A DNA stretch of 64,000 nucleotides, from positions 82,264,716 to 82,328,715 of the forward strand of contig NC_088171.1 in the NCBI RefSeq assembly GCF_028769735.1, in the 5' to 3' direction. The number at the start of each line of letters is the position of its first letter. Position 1 is the first letter of the stretch. Shown here one piece after another: positions 60,001 to 64,000 of this stretch. A program made the position numbers and the translations under genes. This DNA is from Zonotrichia leucophrys gambelii. Taxonomy: Eukaryota; Chordata; Aves; Passeriformes; Passerellidae. The notes beneath the pieces are model-generated. The model did no database searches and was not told the origin of the DNA. It saw only the letters and a program-made list of their open reading frames with translations.

Positions 60001-60498
60001 AAATTGTTCCAATTAAGAAAATTTCAAAATCTGAATCATACCACTGACATGAATTACAATTTTGACTAGCATACATGGAAGCAGGATTTAGTAATTCAAT
60101 CTGAAAAATGAAGACATTATGAAAAAAGGCCTAGCATTATGTGTCTTTTTCTGAACAACTCCTTTGTATTAACACCTTTGTGCTCTTCTGGAACGTAGCA
60201 CTGTCAGCATTTGATCAAATTAAAGGATGCTACATATTAAGTTGTTGAAAAGCATATTTTTAAAAATGTTTCCTTTATTCCTCCCTTAATCCTTTCTTTC
60301 AATTTTTTTTTTCTGAATGTTGTTGATACATTTTATTACAATACAGTACCTTACATTGGTGTGCCTTTTGACATACAAATTGTGGAAGTTGTTGGTGTTT
60401 TCCAGCTGGCCTGCCTTTGGACCTTGCAGCCTCTGAATGATCTCTGCTTTCATTTCCATGGCAATGTGAGCAGGCAGTAAAGAAAGTAGAAGACGCTC
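2907..60498 (-). CDS. ADCY2: ADCY2, adenylate cyclase type 2 (16 internal exons, both ends outside window)
   Basis: Membrane-bound class III adenylate cyclase that makes cAMP from ATP at the plasma membrane. Family knowledge: type 2 is activated by Gs-alpha, conditionally by G-beta-gamma, and by protein kinase C. Sixteen exons join in frame to 641 codons. In assembled numbering: C1a about 1-227, with metal-binding aspartates D55 (YADIVGF) and D99 (LGDCYYC); C1b about 228-350, with PFAHL at 266-270; TM7 about 362-382, TM8 388-411, TM9 441-461, a glycosylated outer loop 462-498, TM10 499-516, TM11 521-538, TM12 570-586; then the start of C2a ([15 protein letters not shown]). Near-identity to recalled ADCY2 in C1b and TM10 favours type 2 over types 4 and 7. 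The full protein is about 1,090 residues, so the window holds about 60 percent of it. Exons sum to 1,923 nt in frame. Confidence 0.96.
4978..5038. repeat. Direct plus inverted AT-rich repeat cluster
   Basis: A 22-bp unit (AGTATAAATATAAATACACA then TA) occurs at 4978-4999 and 5017-5038. Its inverted, near-identical copy lies between them (about 5000-5018), so the block can pair in two alternative ways. Confidence 0.9.
6286..6307. repeat. Poly(A) run, 22 bases
   Basis: Uninterrupted A run. It could be a retroposon tail or a simple mononucleotide repeat; no retrogene was recognised upstream. Confidence 0.9.
6584..6623. repeat. 20-bp perfect tandem duplication
   Basis: ATTAGGTAGGCTCATGAACC occurs twice without spacer (6584-6603, 6604-6623). 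Confidence 0.95.
8755..8839 (-). CDS. ADCY2: ADCY2 exon W15: TM12
   Basis: 85 nt. The acceptor is TTTATAG before GCCAGG and the donor is AGACAG before GTAAGA. Encodes [12 protein letters not shown] and the helix [16 protein letters not shown] (561-588), the last membrane segment before the second catalytic domain. Confidence 0.95.
8840..10329 (-). other. ADCY2 intron W14-W15
   Basis: 1,490 bp, very AT-rich around 8970-9020. No element was recognised. Confidence 0.8.
10330..10514 (-). CDS. ADCY2: ADCY2 exon W14: TM10 and TM11
   Basis: 185 nt. The acceptor is TTGCCAG before TATTTT; the donor is AGAAG before GTAGGT. Encodes [18 protein letters not shown] (TM10), [18 protein letters not shown] (TM11) and the loop [22 protein letters not shown]. 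The loop is five residues longer than recalled human or rat ADCY2 just before the splice site. The other boundaries match. Confidence 0.92.
10515..14200 (-). other. ADCY2 intron W13-W14
   Basis: 3,686 bp. It contains the hairpin at 13806-13850 and a GC-richer patch at about 11886-12280 with open frames on both strands and no recognised identity. The rest is AT-rich. Confidence 0.8.
13806..13850. repeat. Hairpin, 14-bp perfect stem plus extension
   Basis: GAATATTTTCAGGT (13811-13824) pairs with ACCTGAAAATATTC (13830-13843) around a 5-nt loop. ATGGT and ACCAT extend the stem after a 2-nt bulge. Confidence 0.92.
14201..14320 (-). CDS. ADCY2: ADCY2 exon W13: TM9-TM10 extracellular loop, glycosylated
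   Basis: 120 nt, 40 codons, phase 0 at both ends. The acceptor is TTCCTAG before TTTTTC and the donor is CCG before GTAAGT. It starts [10 protein letters not shown] and ends NNCFFLP. Four N-glycosylation sequons are visible (NSS, NAS, NSS, NQT at 473, 476, 481, 484). A cysteine pair, CIQNNC, does not occur in the mammalian loop as I recall it. Length equals the mammalian exon, and the FFL and FFLP ends match, so the identification holds despite low identity in the middle. Confidence 0.88.
15301..15597 (-). mobile_element. CR1 LINE 3' fragment
   Basis: The reverse strand reads as the CR1 3' end. It has AAGGCTGCCCAGGGAGGGTG, then a stretch on the theme of GGACTGGATGATCTCCAGAGG, and TCCTTTCCAACCCTAAAAAT. 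It is 5'-truncated, as is usual for CR1, and lies in the same sense as ADCY2. Confidence 0.85.
16390..16600 (-). mobile_element. Old CR1-like fragment
   Basis: The plus strand shows CR1 antisense signatures in order: CTTCCAAGGATGGAGACCCA, a degraded cysteine/proline-poor middle, and GAGAAGAGTCTGAAGCCATT. It lacks the CR1 3' terminus, so it is a decayed internal piece, and its limits are approximate. Confidence 0.55.
17356..17513 (+). mobile_element. CR1 LINE 3' end
   Basis: It reads GAGGCTGTGGAGTCTCC, then GGAGATATTCAAGGGCTGTC, then TCTTTTCCAACCTCATCTAT and the terminal ATTCTATGATTCTG repeat. This is the CR1 3' tail in plus orientation, antisense to ADCY2. Confidence 0.85.
19863..20330 (+). 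mobile_element. CR1 LINE 3' region, about 470 bp
   Basis: Successive CR1 landmarks on the plus strand are a GAGAGACCTGGGGTTGTTCA-like start, TGTGACAGGACAAGGGGTAA, CAAGGAGGTGGTGGATGTCC, and TTTTCAACCCAAAATATTCA followed by ATGATTCCATGATCCTG. The longest CR1 copy here. A G run sits at about 20246-20254. Confidence 0.88.
21257..21298. repeat. 21-bp tandem duplication
   Basis: GCTTATAAGGCCCTAAGACT plus T is followed immediately by a copy with one change (C to A). Confidence 0.95.
22504..22557. repeat. 23-bp-period short repeat
   Basis: ACAGATTTACTCTATAATT occurs at 22504-22522 and 22527-22545. A partial third copy, TTTACTCTATAGTT, follows. Confidence 0.9.
23112..23131. repeat. AAC microsatellite
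   Basis: Six AAC units in a row, about 50 bp downstream of the donor of exon W12 in the sense direction. Confidence 0.9.
23183..23320 (-). CDS. ADCY2: ADCY2 exon W12: TM8-TM9 loop and TM9
   Basis: 138 nt, 46 codons, phase 0 at both ends. The acceptor is CACTTAG before CAATGT and the donor is ATG before GTAAGG. Encodes [28 protein letters not shown] and the hydrophobic [18 protein letters not shown] (TM9). The conserved ANRPWPRI motif fixes the identity. It sits alone between introns of 12.2 and 8.9 kb. Confidence 0.95.
24706..24814. repeat. Nested inverted repeat / fold-back
   Basis: The outer arms 24706-24724 and 24796-24814 pair over 19 bp with one mismatch. The inner arms 24766-24778 and 24785-24797 pair perfectly over 13 bp around a 6-nt loop. 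On the right the two arms are contiguous; on the left they are separated by about 41 nt. Confidence 0.9.
25682..25729. repeat. 19-bp direct repeat, 29-bp period
   Basis: AAAAATCTTCCTTTCCAGG occurs at 25682-25700 and 25711-25729, with a 10-bp spacer. Confidence 0.93.
28700..29075 (+). mobile_element. Possible LTR fragment
   Basis: It has a TATA-like TTATAAAAGG (about 28990) followed by a poly(A) signal in GATCAATAAACCGGAGTCG and then GGGTGGTCTCCCTTCA. The tight TATA/AATAAA spacing is LTR-like. The left end is a guess, and no flanking duplication was seen. Confidence 0.35.
29484..29924 (-). mobile_element. Solo LTR-like repeat, sense with ADCY2
   Basis: Reverse strand shows LTR architecture: a TATA-like ACTTATAAAAG (29648-29658), a poly(A) signal AATAAA (29543-29548) about 105 nt downstream, and a terminal region ending near CTGGAACA. 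The wording (tail of AAGGTGTATCCTTTGAAGGC, CAATATGTAAATGGACC) resembles LTRs I know as common in songbirds. No internal viral genes flank it. Ends are approximate, and no target-site duplication was identified. Confidence 0.65.
32777..33425 (+). mobile_element. Old avian interspersed repeat, LTR-like
   Basis: Contains purine-rich GCTGGAGCAG-type repeats (CATGCTGGAGCAGATGACC, GTGCTGGAGCAGCTGATG), GAAGGAACTGCAGCCTATGG, then TTTGGTTTTGTTTC, AATTGGCAATAAATG and CCCCAAGTTCAGTCTG. The order matches a repeat I recognise as widespread in bird genomes. The copy is diverged. Plus orientation, antisense to ADCY2; several open frames in it are fortuitous. Confidence 0.55.
35571..35655 (-). CDS. ADCY2: ADCY2 exon W11: TM8
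   Basis: 85 nt. The acceptor is TTCTAG before AACATC and the donor is TTG before GTAGGT. Encodes [17 protein letters not shown] and [11 protein letters not shown] (385-412), a single transmembrane helix. Confidence 0.95.
35656..41316 (-). other. ADCY2 intron W10-W11
   Basis: 5,661 bp, AT-rich. It contains the perfect hairpin at 37950-37971 and a CATTC-type simple repeat near 36290-36320. No transposon was recognised with confidence. Confidence 0.8.
37950..37971. repeat. Hairpin, 9-bp perfect stem, 4-nt loop
   Basis: GGCAGGTAA and TTACCTGCC flank GTTT. The plus strand contains CAGGTAAGT, a consensus 5' splice site, antisense to ADCY2. Confidence 0.9.
41317..41414 (-). CDS. ADCY2: ADCY2 exon W10: TM7
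   Basis: 98 nt. The acceptor is TTTTAG before TATCGA and the donor is AA before GTAAGT. Encodes [10 protein letters not shown] followed by a hydrophobic stretch ([17 protein letters not shown]), which is TM7 and opens the second membrane bundle. Confidence 0.95.
41415..43746 (-). other. ADCY2 intron W9-W10
   Basis: 2,332 bp. AT-rich with A tracts near 41713 and a T tract near 42292. A short direct duplication of GCCATCAGCT lies around 43590-43610. No element was recognised. Confidence 0.8.
43747..43816 (-). CDS. ADCY2: ADCY2 exon W9: end of C1b
   Basis: 70 nt. The acceptor is TTCTAG before GCAGTGG; the donor is GAA before GTAAGT. Encodes [18 protein letters not shown] and TLEKE (329-351), the segment leading to TM7. 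Confidence 0.95.
43817..47959 (-). other. ADCY2 intron W8-W9
   Basis: 4,143 bp. It includes the overlapping inverted repeats at 47558-47591. A moderately GC-rich patch around 45930-46110 has no recognised identity. The longest open frame (45070-45441, minus) was rejected. Confidence 0.8.
47558..47591. repeat. Two overlapping perfect inverted repeats
   Basis: TTTTCACATCA (47558-47568) pairs with TGATGTGAAAA (47572-47582). TCAGAATGAT (47566-47575) pairs with ATCATTCTGA (47582-47591). The two stems share bases and cannot form together. Confidence 0.93.
47960..48040 (-). CDS. ADCY2: ADCY2 exon W8: C1b helix
   Basis: 81 nt. The acceptor is TTTCAG before AACAAA and the donor is AA before GTATGG. 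Encodes [26 protein letters not shown] (302-327, given here only as 20 residues or fewer per motif: [26 protein letters not shown]). S304 aligns with rat Ser543, the second reported kinase C site, by my count. Confidence 0.95.
48041..50330 (-). other. ADCY2 intron W7-W8
   Basis: 2,290 bp of AT-rich sequence. No transposon, RNA gene or supported open frame was recognised. Confidence 0.8.
50331..50374 (-). CDS. ADCY2: ADCY2 exon W7: 44-nt C1b mini-exon
   Basis: 44 nt, phase 0 start, ends after AG of an arginine codon. The acceptor is CTTTAG before GATGTT; the donor AG/GTAAGT is a perfect consensus. Encodes [14 protein letters not shown]. The first half matches recalled mammalian ADCY2, while the second half (HFQRCRE) differs. 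Its length is not a multiple of three, so skipping it would shift the frame. Confidence 0.92.
50375..51702 (-). other. ADCY2 intron W6-W7
   Basis: 1,328 bp. It contains the strong 26-bp-arm hairpin at 50896-50952, listed separately, and a short G run near 51460. No coding sequence. Confidence 0.85.
50896..50952. repeat. Long hairpin, 26-bp arms
   Basis: Arms 50896-50921 and 50927-50952 are complementary at 23 of 26 positions around the 5-nt loop TGAAT. The central part pairs CACCAGCACAGGAGCAAAAC with its near-complement. Confidence 0.92.
51703..51879 (-). CDS. ADCY2: ADCY2 exon W6: C1b regulatory region with PFAHL motif
   Basis: 177 nt, exactly 59 codons, phase 0 at both ends. The acceptor is CAACCAG before GGAGAG; the donor is GTAGGG, which is weak. 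It carries [24 protein letters not shown]. Family knowledge: PFAHL in C1b is a G-beta-gamma contact site shared by types 2, 4 and 7. The serine in MRASVRM (251 here) aligns with rat Ser490, reported as a protein kinase C site; this alignment rests on my own count from recalled sequence. Confidence 0.95.
51880..52217 (-). other. ADCY2 intron W5-W6
   Basis: 338 bp, the shortest intron in the window. No repeat or extra exon was seen. Confidence 0.85.
52218..52350 (-). CDS. ADCY2: ADCY2 exon W5: end of C1a
   Basis: 133 nt. The acceptor is TTTCAG before CCGTGT and the donor is CCTAAG before GTTAGT. Encodes [19 protein letters not shown] through KTYFVINPK (184-227), the final helix and strand of the C1a fold. 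It lies only 380 bp from exon W4 and 338 bp from W6. Confidence 0.95.
52351..52730 (-). other. ADCY2 intron W4-W5
   Basis: 380 bp, with a T run at about 52585-52600 on the plus strand. Nothing else was seen. Confidence 0.85.
52731..52889 (-). CDS. ADCY2: ADCY2 exon W4: C1a, ATP-site and dimer-interface strands
   Basis: 159 nt. The acceptor is CCGCAG before GAAAGTG and the donor is CCAGG before GTAAGA. Encodes [15 protein letters not shown], then [12 protein letters not shown] and [20 protein letters not shown] (residues 130-183). These are among the most conserved class III cyclase segments. The codons are GC-rich compared with the surrounding introns. Confidence 0.96.
52975..53126 (+). mobile_element. 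CR1 LINE 3' end
   Basis: It carries GTGCTCAAGGCCAGGTTGGG, then GGAACTAGATGGTCTTTAAG, then CACTCCAATCCAAAACATTC and the terminal ATTCTATCATTCTATGACTC. Plus orientation, antisense to ADCY2, starting 86 bp into the intron upstream of exon W4. Confidence 0.87.
53380..54001 (-). mobile_element. LTR-like repeat, sense with ADCY2
   Basis: The reverse strand starts TGTAGGGGGATAG at 54001. It runs through CAGGCCACAGCTGTAACC and a TATA-like CTATAAAA (53851-53858), and then a region containing GGAGGAGCTACCCATAAGAA. I associate this with passerine LTRs; the family name is not assigned. The low-coordinate end is uncertain, and no poly(A) signal was found after the TATA-like box. Confidence 0.5.
57950..58077 (-). 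CDS. ADCY2: ADCY2 exon W3: C1a, second metal aspartate
   Basis: 128 nt, phase 0 start, ends after AA of a lysine codon at a strong GTAAGT donor. The acceptor follows a long T tract (CTCCAG). It contains [17 protein letters not shown]99 is the second metal-binding aspartate, 44 residues after D55, the spacing expected for the family. The motif [10 protein letters not shown] has glutamine where I recall proline in mammalian ADCY2. Confidence 0.96.
58078..59162 (-). other. ADCY2 intron W2-W3
   Basis: 1,085 bp, AT-rich, with a long purine/pyrimidine tract next to the W3 acceptor (58081-58096, T-rich on the sense strand). No transposon or coding region was recognised. Confidence 0.85.
59163..59274 (-). 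CDS. ADCY2: ADCY2 exon W2: C1a catalytic core, first metal aspartate
   Basis: 112 nt, completes the split serine codon and ends in phase 0. The acceptor is TTGCAG before CATCTT and the donor is AAG before GTGGGT. Residues 51-87 include [14 protein letters not shown]55 is the first of the two aspartates that bind the catalytic metals in class III cyclases. The exon is clearly richer in GC and CpG than its AT-rich surroundings. Confidence 0.96.
59275..60349 (-). other. ADCY2 intron W1-W2
   Basis: 1,075 bp, AT-rich. It contains a block of degenerate AT repeats built on ATAGGTAT-like words (about 59440-59590), including a perfect short palindrome at 59544-59565. Nothing coding was seen. Confidence 0.85.
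59544..59565. repeat. 22-bp palindrome in AT-rich repeat block
   Basis: AATACCTATA and TATAGGTATT are perfect inverted copies separated by TT, within degenerate repeats of the same word. Confidence 0.9.
60350..60498 (-). CDS. ADCY2: ADCY2 exon W1: linker helix into C1a
   Basis: 149 nt, phase 0 start, ends two bases into a serine codon. The acceptor is TTTTAG before GAGCGT and the donor is AAG before GTACTG. It encodes [11 protein letters not shown] through KRHTNV (assembled residues 1-49). This is the signalling helix after TM6 and the run into the first beta strand of C1a. Upstream exons with TM1-TM6 are not in the window. Confidence 0.95.
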
Positions 60499-63400
60499 CT
60501 AAAATTTAAAATGAAATCCACAGTTTCTTTAGGGAGAGTAAATTTAGCATGGCATCATGCACATGCTAACACACCCTGCTGTCAATACCACAGAACATTT
60601 TGATGAGGCTTGCACCCAGACCTGGTACAAGCTCCAAAGTTAATCAGTACCTTGAGGAGTGTGACAGGGACATATACGCATTTCCAAGTAATATCTGTTT
60701 TCTTCAAGGTTTTGTGTATATTAGAAAAAGCTTAAGCTAAGCTTAACATTTGCTGAAGTTATCTACAGGAATCTATTCAAAATCTGAGCAGGATGCAGCA
60801 AATGAAACAAGAGTCACAAGGCCAGTCCAGAGGACTTAAATGGAAATGCAGTTTGATTCAAGCAGGAATACACTACATCTTTTTTTTCCTTTCATACATT
60901 TTAAATGCTCTGCCATAATTTTAGCAGTTAGGCCTAAAATAAAATACACACAGAATATGCTGAAAATGTTGAATTTTGCAAAGCATTTTGATAGGTACTC
61001 TCTCCTTTAATATGGCATTTGACAATTTTTTTCTAATTAACCTAAAAGCCCATAGAATACTTAAAAAACCCAAACTCTACTTGTTTTTCCTCATCATTTG
61101 GCATTAGGGTCTTCCTCTTCTAAAGCTCTCTGGCACTTCCATTTCACTCATTTCACCTGTGACAGCTTTAGACTGATTTCCTACTTCTCTGGAAATCAGG
61201 TCAACAAGAACTCTGCAAAAAAAAAAAAATCCTTCTTGCTTTATCATATTCCATCTTGAAACTGAACAAGAATTTCCCATTTTCTCACAGGCAGACAGGA
61301 GAGACTCCTTCTGGCTAAGGATAAAAAACCGGAAGCCTGAACCAGTGAAGAGGGGGAAGGTAACTGAAAAAGCCCCTGACAGGGTCAGAGACAGAAACAG
61401 CTACACCAGAAAAGATGACGACCTCAAAATGTGCATGATTCTCAGGTGTTACTCAGAATGCTGCATGCTCTTTGGTTCACAAGAGTATTTTTGCAGACTT
61501 TGCAGTTCTGTTCACGAAGGTACCAGAAGAGGTGCAGCCATTAATCCAATCCTCTGCCTGGGATAATTATTCCTGTTCAGGTCTGATGACCTTGAGCAGA
61601 GCAAGGCAATAACGGGGCTATAGACTCTTCTAATATTTGCAGCAACCTTGGCTATCTATCTCTGTCAAGTATAGTGACAAACTCACATTCCTCATAGCAT
61701 TTGTGCACTTGTAAGCATAGCATTCAATTACATGAGGCCCTGTGAAACTGATCCTGCACATATTTGGCAAAAAACTTTTACTGCAGTGAATCAAGACAGA
61801 ATCTTGCTTTGCTGCTAATTAATATTGAACTAATAATTTATTTCTTAATTGTAAGATTAATTTAGTATGTTTAGGCATTTTAGCAAGTTCCCATCCAAGA
61901 GACCAGTGTATTTTCATTGCTTATGTTCACTGGCAGTGTTTCACTTCCACTGCTCCTTGTTGGAGGTATTTTGCTAACTAGTAAATAATATCTGTACAAC
62001 CAATCAATTTTTTGCATAATGAAAACTTACTGTTCCAGGTTGCTCTTTATCTAACAGTACAGGATTGTTCAGACTCATTAACAACTGAAATTACACAGTT
62101 AATGAAGAAGTGTCACTCTTAGCAACAATTTTACATCACTATACTCCTTTTATACTATGGATAGAAAATGCAAGCTGGTTCACTATCTTCCTTTGACTCT
62201 TATGATTCTAGACATCTCTTATGATGCAGACAATGTCCAGGTTACTGCTTACATCTTTGAAACTCAGAAAGCCTGGTAAAAGGTCATAAAGCAAAGGTCA
62301 TAAAAGTTTTCAAGGAAGCAAGCAAAAAAAGGAAGAGAAAAAGTTTTCATAGAAAGCAGCATAAAGTCAACTACCAGCTAAAGAATCATAGAGGAAAAGG
62401 AAAACAGAATGCCCTCATTTTGTAGGGTACATCAGGAGAGATGGAACATTTCCCCTTCTTTTTCTCTTCAGGCCAGCCCACTATTCCATTCTGTTTAAAC
62501 ATCCTGATGAAGCTGTTCACCACAGCAGAATTCCTTCCAAAGAATGTTTTCCTTTCTCCATTTTCACTGTACAAAAGAGAAAGCTGCAACCAGAGGCTGC
62601 TTTAGAGAACTGCAATTGGTGAAGCACACTGCAGAACACCTTGCCATATCCAGGAGCATATACAGCCTTCAGCCACCCCCTCCATCCTGCAGGCTGCAAG
62701 CATTCACACTTCAGCCCTGACCTTATCACTTGTGTGATAATGCGGATTGTTCATTTTCATTTCTTTCACTAAAAGACAGCTGTGAAAGAAGGTGAATCTT
62801 AACTATTTATGAGCACTGTGGCAGAGCTGGTCAGCTAAAGTTCCTAAGAAATGCAAAGCACACAAGAACAACTCTTCCTTCCTGTTTTTTCAATGCTGTT
62901 GGCTCAAAAGAGCATGGTGGAAGGATCAAAATCCCTTACTGATCAGCTTGTAGTGCACAACGTTCTGCACTGAAACTCCTGCAGACTGGAACAATGCAAG
63001 GAACACCACAAATCAAGACTACTGCTTATGCTGGCTTTATATTTGGTAATACATTCCATTCTGTACTATTCTCTCAGAAGGATAGAAAATCTACACATCA
63101 AAAACTAGCTGAACTGAGATACAAGACACTGACTTTTAGACAGAAATCTTCCTTATTTGTTGTAGACAGAGAAGCCACTCTCAGAACTACCGTCTGTTAG
63201 AAAAAAAGCTGAAATAATTCTGAATACAGGTCAAGAGGCACCATTTAAAACTCTTCAGACTGAAAATAAGAATACCTGCTTCTGGTGAAAGAGAAACTGC
63301 TGTGCTATGACAATGAAAATCTCCTCACAAATGTCCTTCCCTAGAATATTAACAACATGACCTCAACAACTTATACAGGGGGTTTATGCACACAAGACTG

Positions 63401-64000
63401 TTTCCCGACTTATTCCCTGGGACTGTGCTTTCCTCTCAACCATTCAAGTCACTTCCAGCTGATACCTTTCTAGTCCTAGGGCTAAAAGATGCAGCCCACT
63501 AACTATACTAAATTAAAGTACCTTTCAATACTATAGTTTATTTCTCTCTTCTCCACCTGGACCCCACTAGAAGGATAGCAAGTAGTCATCCTCCCTGGAT
63601 TCTCCAGCTGAAGATTTTCTGTGGTTTATGTCAAAATGTTATTTGAGCTCCTGATCTCTCAATCTCTCACATCCAAGTCGAACCCTTTGTCAGAATTTTC
63701 CCTGAAACATCCAGATGACTTTAGCAGTGATTCTTAGTTACTTAACACTTCTCTAAAGCTTGATAAACTCTGGTTGCTTTCTAACCTAGAACAAGCTGGC
63801 AGAGGCCAGTGAAAGAACAATGTGATGTTTTTTGCAAGGTGGCAGTTGCACATGTCTCACAAAATACCAAGCTGTTGTTCTGCAGCAAACAAGCACAATA
63901 TCCTCAAACAGCAGGTACAGGTTATTTTTAAGAGTGCACATTTCACAAATCAACCTCTTCTTGGCCTGAGGCAATAATACCTTATTTATTTGTTCAGTCT
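60499..64000 (-). other. ADCY2 intron upstream of W1 (partial, at least 3,502 bp)
   Basis: No exon with TM1-TM6 coding sequence was recognised here. I saw no transposon with a clear 3' end. The sequence has A/T tracts, for example an A run near 61217-61229. The promoter and first exons must lie beyond 64000. Confidence 0.8.

Noticed and set aside
2907..60498. Assignment to ADCY4 or ADCY7 instead of ADCY2
   Set aside because: All three share C1a and C2a motifs, but C1b (KISTT, DVPMGQ, RTKSQK) and TM10/11 ([18 protein letters not shown]) match type 2 specifically as I recall the paralogues.

Overview
The window reads as vertebrate nuclear DNA from a bird, most likely a songbird. It is AT-rich and almost entirely intronic. 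It carries several copies of the avian CR1 LINE 3' end and LTR-like repeats of types I associate with passerine genomes. No bacterial gene structure, CRISPR array, tRNA or rRNA gene was seen. Order-level placement is an inference; bird is well supported.

One gene accounts for the coding content: ADCY2 (adenylate cyclase type 2), on the minus strand. Sixteen consecutive internal exons can be placed to the base between 60498 and 2907. Every junction has GT/AG splice sites, and the exon phases join into one open frame of 1,923 nt (641 codons). The translated part starts just before the first catalytic domain (C1a). It continues through the C1b regulatory region, the second six-helix membrane bundle (TM7-TM12) and the first helix of the second catalytic domain (C2a). 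The promoter, the 5' exons (N-terminus, TM1-TM6) and the 3' exons (rest of C2a, 3' UTR) lie outside the window, above 64000 and below 1.

Layout from high to low coordinates, which is the direction of transcription: 64000-60499 upstream intron; 60498-57950 three C1a exons; a 5.1 kb intron with a CR1 and a sense-oriented LTR-like repeat; 52889-51703 three closely spaced C1a/C1b exons; 50374-43747 three short C1b exons; 41414-35571 TM7 and TM8 exons; a 12.25 kb intron holding three LTR-like repeats; 23320 the TM9 exon; an 8.9 kb intron with four CR1 fragments; 14320-8755 extracellular loop, TM10/11 and TM12 exons; 3065-2907 the C2a entry exon; 2906-1 downstream intron.

No second gene is convincing. 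The remaining open reading frames are at most 133 codons, lack recognisable domains and lie in introns or antisense to exons. The observations most worth following are a 5-codon extension at the donor of the TM10/11 exon compared with my memory of mammalian ADCY2, a rebuilt extracellular loop with four sequons and a new cysteine pair, and several strong intronic hairpins or fold-back structures.
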